A stretch of DNA of 64,000 nt from Tetradesmus obliquus (Eukaryota > Chlorophyta > Chlorophyceae > Sphaeropleales > Scenedesmaceae). This document shows, piece after piece, positions 40,194-50,881 of this stretch. The translations under genes were made by a program, and so were the position numbers. The notes under the pieces are model-generated. The model was given only the letters and a program-made list of their open reading frames with translations. It did no database searches and was not told the origin of the DNA. The first letter of the stretch is position 1. The number at the start of each line of letters is the position of its first letter. The DNA lies in NCBI GenBank assembly GCA_030272155.1, contig CP126204.1, positions 124,001 to 188,000 of the forward strand, in the 5' to 3' direction.

Positions 40194-40824
40194 GCTGCTG
40201 CTGTACATCTCACACCAGCGCAGCACCACCGCCGCAGCCCCGCTATATCCCGCCATATCCCACCGCACCTTGTGTGTCTGCAGGGCCAGCTCGCGTGTGG
40301 GTGACAGGATCAGGCCGCGCGCCCCCGCCTTGGGCGCATGTGCCGCCAGCTTGTGGAGCATGGGCAGCACAAAGGCGGCTGTCTTGCCGCTTCCGGTGCG
40401 GGCCATGCCAATCACGTCAGCACCCTGCAGCGGACAAAAAACAAGACGGCAGCAGCAGCTGAGTGTCGGTGTGCTGGTGTTGAGTGCTGCTGCTGCTGCT
40501 GCTGCTGTGGTCTGCATGGCAGCTGCTGCAGCTGCTCCTACACTTGCTGCTGACATAATCAGCGTTGGTAGTGTCGGTGACTGCCGTGGTGCCTGCTGTA
40601 CTGCTCTTGCTGCTACTGCTGCTGTTGCTGCTGCTGGTGACACATCAAATGGCAGCGGCAGCAGTTGCAGCCTCAACCTGCCCGGTCACCTGCAGGATGA
40701 TGGGCATGGTGCTCTGCTGCTGCTGCTGCTGTTGCTGCTGGTAACGCAATCCATGGCAGTGCTGTTGCCTGCTGTGCTATCACACACCACCCCGCACCTG
40801 CAGGGGTATGGTGCGACGCTGTGT

Positions 40825-40861
<37 letters not shown>

Positions 40862-41882
40862 GCAAACAATGACAGTGCTGCTGCCTGCTGTGCTATCCCA
40901 CACGCCCGGTCACCTGCAGGATGATGGGTATGGTGCGGCGCTGGATGGGTGTGGGCAGGCGGTAGCCCTTGCGGCGGATGGCGCGGATCAGCCAGGGCGC
41001 CAGGCCCATGGACTCTGCAGGGTGGCAATGAAACAGGAAACAGCATTTAGTGAGTTGTGGTGGCAGCAGCAGCACGAGCAGTCAAGCACGATGGCACATG
41101 CCAGCCCCATGGACTCTGCATGGTCGCGATGCAGGTACAGTGCAGGTGTTGAGCATGACGGCGGCAGCAGCACGAGCAGCTGGAATGAACAGCGCATGCA
41201 GGAGAGCCGGGTTGTAGCATGTGCAGCAGGTTTGGATAGACAGTGACCGTCACAAACATTGTACAAGCATTGCTTGTGGCAGGGTTCACGCCAGGGAGGG
41301 CATGTCATGCGGCACAGCGCAGTGACATTGCAGACACAGAATTGTTGACTGCTCGGCCCCTTCAATGGCTGTCCAGAGCTGTGTGGTCATGTCTTGCTGC
41401 TGACTGGCGCAAAGCAGATGCCACACACGCCTGCTGGCTGCTGCAGCTGGCTTCACAAACACTGCGAGGGCACCAGCAGGATAACCAAGGACCGCATGCA
41501 CTGCTGCCCCCAGTATGCACGTCTGCCCTGCACGCAGCTGCTGCAATGAACGGCGAGCTGGCAACAGCGGCTGCTGATACTGCTGCTGCAAACTATTCAC
41601 TTCCAATGCTGTGACGTGCACTGGCTGCTGCTGGTGCTGCAGCCTGATGCTGCTGCCATGCCACAGGGCGTAACAACATAACACAGTCAGCTGAGCATCC
41701 AGCAGCTGCTCACCGAATGTGCCAGACTTGTTTTTCTTCTTCTGCTCCTTGAGCACTTTGGCACGTCGCCCTGACAGCGGCTTCTTTGCCTCTGCATCTT
41801 CCCAGCCAAACTCCACCACCTCCCCGCCTGCTGCTGCCATGCCTGCTGCTGCTGTTGCTGCCAGCCAGCTACCGGCTTGCAC
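32664..41882 (-). CDS. DBP10: DEAD-box RNA helicase DBP10/DDX54-like (60S ribosome biogenesis)
   Basis: Minus strand, 16 exons: 41882-41714, 41014-40914, 40424-40269, 40006-39776, 39436-39265, 38830-38661, 37993-37842, 37655-37550, 37075-36982, 36684-36513, 36178-36076, 35597-35514, 35211-34634, 34392-34270, 33895-33711, 33265-32664; total 3198 nt, in phase, 1,065 residues. Starting at the second Met (41840) gives 1,051. Motifs in order: Q motif [27 protein letters not shown] in [46 protein letters not shown]. The C-terminal part has DBP10 features: acidic/Lys-rich middle, NVFVLPQ...[47 protein letters not shown], and an RGG tail of about 65 residues. The family acts in nucleolar large-subunit assembly. 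It faces the 42332 gene across about 450 bp. Many introns hold exon-edge echoes. Confidence 0.93.
32667..33060 (-). repeat. RGG-box coding repeat at the DBP10 C-terminus
   Basis: Irregular tandem [10 protein letters not shown] codons, read as CCG/CCC-rich sequence on the + strand, with a nearly pure hexamer tract at about 32675-32730. Such tails bind RNA and are substrates for arginine methylation in the family. Confidence 0.9.
33355..33515 (-). repeat. two echoes of the DBP10 exon 16 start
   Basis: The exon 16 start with its acceptor (33236-33270; GGGTCGGCGCCGCTGTCTT then GCACGCCTG) recurs at about 33358-33392 and, more changed, at about 33477-33508. Both are in intron 15, on the acceptor side. 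Confidence 0.9.
33947..34022 (-). repeat. echo of the DBP10 exon 15 start, about 75 nt
   Basis: Nearly identical to about 33832-33905, including the acceptor (GTCCCACCTGGC). It would encode [19 protein letters not shown] almost unchanged except AYVNTSG preceded by GCTTACGTG. It lies 115 nt upstream of the real exon in intron 14. Confidence 0.92.
35785..35968 (-). repeat. two echoes of the DBP10 exon 11 end plus donor
   Basis: The exon 11 end (about 36072-36100, KYDMQ and donor GTGCGTG) recurs at about 35938-35966 and 35788-35812, each with KYDMQ followed by GTGGG. A poly-C run (about 35898-35920) separates them. Confidence 0.88.
36270..36480 (-). repeat. diverged echo of DBP10 exon 10 and echo of the exon 11 start in intron 10
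   Basis: The minus strand of about 36367-36478 encodes [15 protein letters not shown] then [16 protein letters not shown], against [15 protein letters not shown] and [16 protein letters not shown] in exon 10. A short copy of the exon 11 acceptor region lies at about 36270-36305. Protein similarity is kept despite base changes, so this copy may be old or used as an alternative exon. Confidence 0.8.
37325..37368 (-). repeat. echo of the DBP10 exon 8 end plus donor
   Basis: About 44 nt match 37545-37592 (TGCAGGTCCAGCAGGAAGGG and flanks, plus the CACCGTGCG donor side), about 222 nt downstream in gene sense. Poly-C precedes both copies. Confidence 0.92.
38089..38240 (-). repeat. two echoes of the DBP10 exon 7 start plus acceptor
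   Basis: CCACGTGGATCTTGCGCGCC with GTCTGC recurs three times: the true exon edge at about 37972-37998, then about 38107-38132 and 38209-38234. The stretch to the left (GGAACTT) is shared as well. All three have an AG at the same place, so all are candidate acceptors. Confidence 0.93.
38885..38950 (-). repeat. echo of the DBP10 exon 6 start plus acceptor
   Basis: About 60 nt nearly identical to 38777-38838 (CCCTCACGCACCAGCCACAG through GGCACGCACTGGG), 111 nt upstream in gene sense. A CAG run separates the copies. Confidence 0.93.
39147..39192 (-). repeat. echo of the DBP10 exon 5 end plus donor
   Basis: ACCTGTGAAGAAGGCCAGCC and CCAGGTCAGGTGACAGCTTG match 39263-39303 with few changes. It lies in intron 5 on the donor side. 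Confidence 0.9.
40670..40835 (-). repeat. two echoes of the DBP10 exon 2 end plus donor, with CTG spacers
   Basis: The exon 2 end (about 40905-40950) recurs at about 40676-40712 (CCCGGTCACCTGCAGGATGA) and in weaker form at about 40790-40828. The spacer of CTG runs and GTGCTGTTGCCTGCTGTGCT is part of the duplicated unit, period about 110-120 nt. Confidence 0.88.
41095..41190 (-). repeat. echo of the DBP10 exon 2 start
   Basis: GCCAGCCCCATGGACTCTGC at about 41101 repeats GCCAGGCCCATGGACTCTGC at about 41001. The unit runs on for roughly 90 nt (the GGCAGCAGCACGAGCAG block is also doubled). Confidence 0.85.
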
Positions 41883-42331
41883 ACGTTACGAAGTGCTAAT
41901 ATTTTATAGTTACAAAAGCATTAGCAGCATTTACAGCTTGAGATAAGGTGCACAAGCTTCCGCAACAGCAGCTGCCGGCGAACACTTCTACAGGCAGCAG
42001 TATGCTACAGCTTTTCTTCAAGGGAACCTTAAGATACACTAAAACAAGATGCAAGAGATGCCTGCTAATATTCGGCAGCGGACAGTGTAACCGGTCGGTG
42101 TCATGGAACTTCACGTAACATGTCACGCTTCACAGTCTTTTCTTTACTGTTTAGATAAGCTGTAGCCAGACGTGTCGCATGAATCGTTGAATCACGACGC
42201 GTGCGGCCTGCAACCAGACCAGCAGCTCGGTACATATTACGCCTTTTTGCACAACCGTCCGTTCGCGCTCAATACATACGTCATTGGGTAACAATCGTGT
42301 AAGCGTTTCTTAATACATATAAGTTCAGCTC
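41883..42331. promoter_or_regulatory. divergent promoter region between DBP10 (-) and the plastid-type membrane protein gene (+)
   Basis: The two starts face away from each other across 449 bp, so regulatory DNA for both must lie here. AT-richer patches occur at about 41895-41935 and 42285-42330. I see no certain TATA box or named motif. Confidence 0.5.
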
Positions 42332-43778
42332 ATGCTGCCCGTGGGCGCTGCGCAGAACGTCCTCGGCACCAGCAGAGGCGCAGCAACAGCACCTGCAGCA
42401 GCTTACAGCAGGGCTTGGATAGGCTACTCAGTACATTTGTCCAGCAGCAGGCATCAGCTGCAACCTCAACACCATCATCAACCTTCAGGGGCCGCTTGGC
42501 AGCATGCTGTGAGGTACAGGCAGTACCGGCAGCAGCGGCACCGCCCTCAGGCCTCTAACGGCAATGACACAAATGACAGCAGCAGCCCACTACGCATCGA
42601 AGCACCAGAGCTGCTGCTGGGGGACTGCGCAGCACTGCTGTGCTTTGCGCTGCTGAAGCAGATAGCCGGCATAGCGCTGTCTCCCGCCTTCCCTGGCTGG
42701 TTGGCACCGCTGGGCTCAAGCCCGCAGGGCTTTGCCGAGTTTGCTTCTTTCACGGCAGTGCTGCTGGTGTCATGGGTGAGAGTCTCGTGCTGCCGCCGGT
42801 GATGCAGAGACTGTGGTAACGGCTGTATTTTCAACTGGCTTACTCTAAGGCTGCTGTGGTGGCACATGTGTTGTGAGTGCTGTTGTGCCTGCTGCAGTGT
42901 TAATCGGCAGTCGCACCAGCTTGCAGAGGAGCAACGGCAACTGCTGGGCTTACGCAACAGCAAGCTAGCGGCGCGCAGCAGCAACCTTTGTGTGGTGCTG
43001 CTGTGACGCAACCGCCCCTGTGCAGGTGGCTGGCGCCGCCCTGACAGGCGGCTACAGCGCCAGCGCAGCAGCAGCAGCAGACACAACCACCAGCCTAAGG
43101 GTTGCCGGCAGGGCTTGGCTAGTAGCCCTACCCCTGGCAGCGGCAGGGCTGTTGCTGGCAACAGCAGCAGCAGCAGAGCCTGGGCAAGGAGACCTGCTGC
43201 TGCTGGTGGGCCAGGGCCCTTCCCAGGGCTTGGATGGGGCACTGCAGGCTGCCTCAGGCCTTAGGCAGCAGCTGGGACCTGCAGCGGGCCTGCTGGGCCT
43301 GATGTGCTGCTGGCGGGTGGCGTATGCGGCTTACAACGCCAGCTGGGACCAGGCTGCCTGGATGGTGAGCGCCGCGCAGTTGCGAGGAGTAGTGCGCGGC
43401 CGCTAGTGTCTCCTGCAAGCACAATGCGATGCAGTTGTGCTGCACATTGATGCAGGGACACTGTATGAAGTGCTGCAGCTGTGGTGTGTGCAGCAGGGTC
43501 GGCAGCTGGCAGGTTGAGCATGATGCCAGAGCGCATCCGTCTTCATGGCCTGCAGAAAGCTTTGTACCTGCTTGCAGCGTGCCTGCGCAGTGCTGTCTGC
43601 AATGCTTGTGTGAGTCTAATATATTTGAAAGCACACTTTGCTGCTTTCGTATGCCCACTGCCCCCTGCAGGTTGAGGCGCGCCGCTTGCAGGCGGCCCTG
43701 GCTGCTGCTGCTGGCCTGGCTGCTGTGGGCGGGCTGCTGCTGCAGCTGCTGCAGCTGGCGCAGCCAGGCGAGGGGTGA
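42332..43778 (+). CDS. predicted plastid membrane protein (DUF3054-like, tentative)
   Basis: Exons 42332-42775, 43026-43364, 43671-43778; phases close to 296 residues plus TGA. The first roughly 85 residues are Ser/Arg/Gln/His-rich with few acidic residues, fitting a chloroplast transit peptide. Then come LLLGDCAALLCFALLKQIAG (94-113), SPAFPGWLAPLGSSPQGFAE, FTAVLLVSWVAGAALTGGY, AWLVALPLAAAGLLLATAA, GLLGLMCCWRVAYAAY and a last hydrophobic segment AAVGGLLLQLLQLA: about four or five membrane helices. The GD..ALLCFALLKQ and FPGWLAPL patterns recall conserved plant chloroplast proteins related to DUF3054, but I cannot confirm this without a search. The function is unknown. Confidence 0.65.
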
Positions 43779-44949
43779 CAGCAGCCGGCGGCAGCTGCAG
43801 CTGGGCGCATGTGGCGGGGCTGAGGCGAGATGTGACCCAGGCGATACGGCCCAAGTTGGTGTTTGTCATGCCGGCACAGATCATGCGCATGATGCACATG
43901 CGTTACACGCGCCAGGCATGATGCCCACAGGCTGTTCGTGGCAGTCAGTCGGTCGCCTGCTGCAGTGATGCTGGGTGGCTGGTGGCGCCTCAAGGGACCC
44001 TGCAGGAATGAGCTGTGCCAGTTTTGCCAGTGAGTGTGCAACACCGTTGCCTGTGGCAGGTCTTGACGCAAACCGTCCTGTTGAAATGTTCTTTCAGCGG
44101 CGCACTGGTCAAACCAGTTGAAAGGGACACTGGACTTGGAGTGTGCTGTCAGGTCCCAGAGAACCTCGGCATACACACGCCACACCTGCACTTGCTGCCT
44201 AGCAGATGGGTGTAGTGCTGCAGAGTTTGCCTGAAGCGCAAATTCAGATGTTACTTTGTGCATGAACTGTACGGCTGAAGTCTGCGGGGCAGAGTCACCG
44301 GTGCAAGGCAACAGGGGTCTGCAGTCACTGCACTGAGTGCAGCAGCACCCCGCTACCTTCACTTCAACCTGCAAGCATGCAGCCATATGAATTCATATTG
44401 AGTTGCAATGAATGTTTGAGCTGCTTTCGTTTTAGTTGTAGTGCTGTGGCCTTTCCTGGTGGCTTGCTGCGAAATAGATTTCTGGGTCGTCCAAACACCC
44501 AGGCTCTTGAGCCTGAACGGCCAATTCCGACACTTGGCTGACATGTTTAGCTGCTAAGTGACAAATTCATTACGATAAAGCTATTGATCAGACTGCAGCA
44601 GGCCCCATTGATTTGCTTTGTGCTCGGGACCAAGGAGATTCCGTGCAGCGACTCGTGGACTGCAGTTTGATAAGTTGAATCAAGAACTAAGGTAGGAGGG
44701 CATGCATACACAGGGAGCATGCTGCTCTGTCCGTGTGCTACGCAACCAGCAATTGTCCCCTTGTCGATACACGCTGCCGAGCTCTTCCTCAGCTGTCTGC
44801 AGCTGCTTGGTCGCTCATTGGCCTATTTGTATACGCAACTCGACACACAGATAGCAAGCCGTCGTTATAGCGTGCACACGTGACGCTGCAAGCCGGTGCT
44901 GCTGCCTCTTCTTACCTCTGGCAGGTCACTTGAACGAAGCAGCTGAGCT
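43779..44949. other. intergenic between the membrane-protein gene and EXECUTER
   Basis: No supported gene. The 3' flank is GC-rich and then grades into AT-richer sequence from about 44370. The 44660-44949 part is the presumed EXECUTER promoter and 5'UTR. Confidence 0.5.
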
Positions 44950-46781
44950 ATGCTGCAGAGGCACCGCCCTTTTAGCGGCCCCCTGCAGCAGAAGCATGGC
45001 AGGGCTGCCTGCTGCAGGCCTCGGCAGCTGAGGCATGGCTGCAGCAGCAGACCTGCTCCTGGCGCTTGCAGGAGGCGCCTGGCCATTATGGCAGTGCTGG
45101 ATGGCTGGGTGAGCTGCCTGCTGCACTTTCTCCAAAGCACTTTAGAAAGCTACGTATGTATACCTGACGCCTGCGGTATCTTCCATGCTATCGCACTTCA
45201 GCACAGCTGAACACGCGCACACACCTCAGTGCCCCTGACTGCCTCCCTGTCGCTGCTGCTGCTGCTGCTGCTGTTGCTGCTGCAGGCCCAGCCAGCCATC
45301 GTAGGCAGCAGTGACAGTGCTGCTACAGCAGAGAAGCAGCAGCAGCAGCAGCAGCAGCTGCAGGCTCCCCTCCAGCAGCCCAGCAGCAGCGCCCCTGCCA
45401 GCGGCAGCAGCCAGCAGCAGCAGCTGCAGCAGCAGCTCGACGCAACTGCAGAATCTGGGGGCAGCAGCTCTGCCAGCAGCAGCAGCAGCAGCACTGGCAT
45501 ACATGCCCAGGAGCAGCAGCCTGAGCAGCAGCAGCAGCAGCAGCAGCCCTCCTGGGAGTCGTGGTGTGCCCACTTCGAGCAGCAAGACCTGCAGGGCAGC
45601 CGCCTGGATGCCCTCGCAGCCCCCCTCGCAGCAGCAGTCGCCGCAGAAAACTACGCAGCAGCAGCAGCCATCAAGGCCGAAGCAGATGAGCTGGCAGCAG
45701 CAGATGCTGTGGCGGCTGTGCGGGCTGAGCTGGCTGCCGCGCTGGCCCAGGAGCGCTACGCTGCTGCTGCTGTGCTGCGTGATGAGGGCTGGGCGCTGCT
45801 GGAGGGCTGGTGGGCGTGTGTGAGCCCGCAGCACCCGCTGGGCCACCTGCTGCGCATACACCCCGAGTGAGTGTGGGCTATAGTGAAACTGTACAGTTTT
45901 CTACATGCAGGATGGTGTTGTGGTTGTGTTGTGCTGAATGAGCCTGGCATGGGATCAGCGCGCATGGTGCCAGACGTGGTGCAGCTGGGGCACCTGCTGC
46001 GCATACACCCGTAGTGAGTGGCTGTTTGCTTAAGTGTTGCTGTATGTAGTCCATCTCTGATGCTGGTGCCATTTGCCAAGTGTTGCACCCGCTGGGACAC
46101 CTGCTGGCGCGTCCACCCCGAGTGAGTGGGCTGGCATGAAACGAAACATAAAGCGTCTATGTAGAGCGGGAGGAGTGTGTGCGTGGGTGGGTGGGTGGGT
46201 GGGTGGGGGGGGGGGGGGGGAGAGGGGCGGCGGCGCAGCGCGCAGTGTTTAGACATGGCTGCAGCGTACTTGCTGAATGGGAGCATTAGTCATTATGGCG
46301 CTGAAGTGGGGAGGGTCGGCAGCGTTGGCTACGGAGACGCTGGCAACAGCTGTAGCTGCTGATGCTGCTGATTCAGCGATGGAGTGGGAGGAGTTTGCTG
46401 TAGGGTGGTAGCTTGCTGCATGGGAGCATAGCCATGGTGCTGAAGTTGGCGGGGCCTGCAGCGGTGGCTTCTGAACACCCGTCAATAGCTGTAGCTGCTG
46501 CTGTGCTGGGATTGATTGCCATATGTTGTTTGTGCTGCTGCTGCTGCTGCTGCAGGTACGGGCGCTGGACGGGCAAGGTGCTGCGTGCAGCTGCGGTGTG
46601 GGAGCTGCAAGGCTGGCCGGATGGCGAGTGGGGCAGCCTGCTGGGCCGCAGCAGCAGCAGCAGCAGCAGCAGCAGGCGGCCGCGCAGCAGCAGAAGCAGC
46701 AGCAGGGGCGGCAGCCGCGGCGTTGACTTAGAGGCCCTGGCACAGATAGGCACGCCGCTGCTGGAGGTGTTTGTCAAGCGC

Positions 46782-46815
<34 letters not shown>

Positions 46816-48868
46816 TCAGCAGCCAGGCCGTGCTGCTGCAGCCGGCCAGCAGTGACGCTGCTGATGCTGCTGCCATTGCTGCTGCTGCGCGTGACATGGG
46901 GCTTGAGGCTGAGATAGGGGAGCTGTTCCGGGCTGAGGTGGCCAGGGCGGTGTGGGGCAGGGCAGCAGTGGATGGCGATGCAGCAGCAGCTGCAGCTGCC
47001 AGCCTGGCCAACGGCAGGAAGGGCAGCAGCAGCAGCAGCAGCAGCAGCAATACTGGGAAGGAGCGTCTGAAGCCCCTGCTGCGTGGAGCGCGCGCGGCAG
47101 CAGCAGCCAAGGACCGCCCGCCGCTGTCGCCGTTTGCTGCTGCTGCTGCTGGGGCCAGCTACGAGTCACTCTTTGCTGATGTGGCAGCGGCAGCAGCAGC
47201 GTCACAAGATGACGTTGCCGCATTTGCAGCAGCTGCTGCAGTTGGTGGCGATGCAGATGCTGCTGCTGCTGCTGCTGCTGAGCTGGATCCCTGGGAGGTG
47301 CTGCTAGATGCAGCAGAGCCAGCGCTGGCAGCAGCAGCGGCAGCAGCAGACGCAGACGGCGGCGTGGCATGCCCTGACGGCGTCACGCGCTTGATCCAGC
47401 GTGGCAGTACAGCTGCGCAGCTGCAGCTGCCGGTGCTGCAGCTGCTGCTGGAGGTTGTAGACGGCAGCAGCAGCGTGCTGCTCGCTGCACGCGCGGTCAG
47501 CCGTACCAGCAGCAGCAGCAGCGATGCGGATCACACCACGCATGGCACCGCGTGGGGTGTTAGTGACATGCCTTTAGGGCCTGCGTTTGTGTCGGACTGG
47601 TCGGCTGTGCCTGCTGCGGAGCTTGAGTCCCGTCAGGCGCGGCTGGCTGCCTCGCTTGAGGCGCAGCGGCTTGTGCGGGACATGCTGGGGGCCCCTGAGG
47701 GCTGGTGGATGACTGAGTTCATTGGAGACTGGAGCCCACCAGCAGCAGCAGCAGCAGATCGGCGACAAGAGCAGCAGCAGGATGCGCAGGAGGGTCAGGC
47801 AGATGAGACTCATGAGGACATCGACTGGCAGCTGCCGCTGCACCTGCTGCAGCAGCAGCAGGAATGGCAGCTGCGGCAGCAGGAGCTCACGCCAGAGCAG
47901 CGGCGGCAGCAGCAGCAGGGCGACATGACGCTGCTGGAGGAGACAGTAGAGGAAGAGGAGGGAGAAGACAGCTGGCCAGTGCTGGGTGATGACGTCAGCA
48001 GGGAAGGGTTTTACGCAGGGTTTTACCAGGACTACGGCCTTGGGGTTCAGGGCCCTGCAGGGCTGGTGCAGCCCAGCGCCAGTGCAGCGTATGCAGGAGG
48101 GTTTGAGCAGCAGGCTGCTGCTGCTGCTGCTGCGGGCCTGCCTGCTGACATGGCGCCTGCTGAGCTGGACGAGGCACTGGCCACACTGGCTGAGCTCAAG
48201 GTAAGAGGTTTGGCATGTTTGGCATGATCTTTGGTTTGTAATGGGTTGAGTTCAGATTAACACCTTGTGGTTGTGCCATGCAGTCACAGCGGCGGTAATT
48301 TCATCATTGTAGATATTGGCATGGCATCAACCTGTATGTGTGGTGTTATTGAGCGAAGAGCTGCTGCCGTTGCCCCTTGGCAAGACAGCCCCTGCGCTGC
48401 CATCTCTTTGTCTACTTACAAAGGCATCTGCGTGTCTGCTCTGCTGCTGTTCGTCTGCACAGTCGTTGTCGCAACCTGGCAGCAGCAGCACAGCCGCCAA
48501 AGATGACAATGAGCCACGCATCGAGTGGCGCGCCCCAGCCAACAGCCAGCAGCAGCAGCAGCAGCAGCAGCAGGATCCCTCACAGCAGCAGCAACAACTA
48601 GCCAGCCGCGGCAGCAGGCGACATGCCAGCAGCCAGGCGGCTAACGGCAGCAGCAGCAGCAGCAGCAATGACAGCAGCAGTGGTGCCAGCTGGACGCCTG
48701 CCACATGGCTATCGCCTGGCCCTGCTGTTGCTGCAGCAGCAGCAGCAGTTGATGGCGAAGAGCTGGAGCGCCACGCAGCCACCATCACCATGCTGGGCCG
48801 AGACTGCTTCACCATCAAGCCAACTCAGCCCCTTGCAGGCGCTGCAGCTGGCACCAGCAAGCCCAGCA

Positions 48869-48913
<45 letters not shown>

Positions 48914-49471
48914 CAGCTCCACGGCGCAGCGTGTTTGTGATCGAGGTGCCGACCTCCCTGCTGCAGCAGCCGGAGCAGCAGCAGCAGCAGCAAGGGAGCA
49001 CGAGCGCCGCAGCTGGCAATGTGCAGGAGCAGCCGCCGGCAGGCAGCCTCAGCATCAGCAGCAGGGGCTACAGCCGCACCTGGCAGCTGGCAGCACAGCA
49101 GGTGCTGCTGCAGCACGCTGCTTTGACCCCCAGCAGCAGTGCTGCTGCTGCCACACCAGCAGCAGCAGCGCCTGCGACTGCCAATTTCAGCAGCGGCAGT
49201 GCCGGGGCGTTGCCCATCACGTGGCGGCAGCCGCTTGCTGATTTGATGGCTGCACGGGCTGAGGAGGTGCTGTGGGGATCTAGCGCTGTTGCTGCTGCTG
49301 CCTCCGCACTGTCAACCTTGGAAGAAGATGCTGCTGCTGCAGGCGCAGCAGCAGCAGACGGCAGTGCAGACAGGCACAGCAGCAGCTGCAGCCTGGGCGT
49401 GGCAGAGGACGCGCCGCTGCTGGTGCTGCAGCTGCCGTCAGATCTAGTGGAGGGGACGCTAGCTGCAGTGG

Positions 49472-49512
<41 letters not shown>

Positions 49513-50849
49513 GAGGGCGCAGCAGCAGCAGCATCTGCACCGCCTGCTGAGGAGGGCCTGACCTACAGGCGCATCCACACGCAGCAGCACCCCTCAGATG
49601 AGCTGCAAGGTGCGGCAGGCTGCCTGCGCCCCTGAACAGTTGATGAGCCATCTGTCTAGTCCTGACAGTGCTGACAGCCCGGCTGCCCATCCTGCCTGTA
49701 CATGCCTTGGGTAGACGGCAACTTGCTGCGGAGAGCCTGGTATTGCTTGCTGCATGGCCGGCTGCAGTACTGTGTCTGGGCTGCTGACGGGCCTGCTGCC
49801 CATCCTGCCTGCCTATGCCTAGGCTGGACAGCAGTATGCGGTGCTGCGGTTGATATGTCGTCTTGTGCGCAGCATGCTGATCCAACCCGTGCGTGCTGCT
49901 GCTGCTGCTGCTGCTTCCGCTTCCGCTGCCGCTGCTGCCCCCCAGGGCTGTTCCTGGGCACATGCGGCAGTGGTGATAGACTCTGCAGCCTTGTGCTTAA
50001 CATGCTGATCTGACCCGTGGCCGCTGCTGCTGCTGCTGCTGCTGCCCCCTTCCCCCCAGGTCTGTTCCTGGGCACGTTTGGCCAGCACGGCCCCGAGGTG
50101 CTCAGCCTGCAGCGCAGCATCAGCTTCGACACGGGGGAGCCGGAGCTGCTGGCACTGAAACTCACGGGGGACCCGAATGTGCCTGCAGGGGAGGTGAGTT
50201 TTGATGTTTCTTCTTAGAAGAAGAAGCAGCAGCAGCAGCAACAGCAGCAGCAGAATGTGTGCTTTGAACAGCAGCAAGCCGGAGCTGCTGGCGCTGAAAC
50301 TGACGGGGGACCCTAATGTGCCCGCAGGGGAGGTGAGTTGTGTTCAGATTGACACTACTGTGCACAAAGTGGAGGCGACACCATGCACTTCAGCTATTTT
50401 TGAGCAAAGCAGTAGCAGCAGTAGCAGCAGAGGTGTGTATCTTTGACAGCGGCGAGCCGGAGCTGCTGGCGCTGAAGCTCACGGGGGACCCTAACGTGCC
50501 CGCAGGGGAGGTGAGTGTTGGTAGTAGTCACTTGTCAGCAGCAGCACCAGCAGCAGCAGAATGTATGCTTTGAACTGCGGCGAGCCGGGGTTGCTGGTGC
50601 TGAAGCTGACGACTGGGACCCAACCCGCCTGCTGGGGAGGTGAAGAGCAGCGGCGCCGCGGCAGCAGAGGCATGGAAGTGATTTGAGCAGCAGTCGATAA
50701 TTGCTTGCCGAGAGGTTATGTTGCCTTAAAGTCTGCAGGGCACACACGTTGACTATGGGGCACAACTTGCGGCTGCAAGGCAGCAGTGACAGAGCATACG
50801 CTGGGTCAGCGTTGTGCAGCACTGCCCCCTGACAGTGTGTGTGCCGCCA

Positions 50850-50881
<32 letters not shown>

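Noticed and set aside
46413-47110. 245-codon open frame on the minus strand
   Set aside because: Antisense of EXECUTER exon 3; GC-rich triplet repeats leave all frames open.
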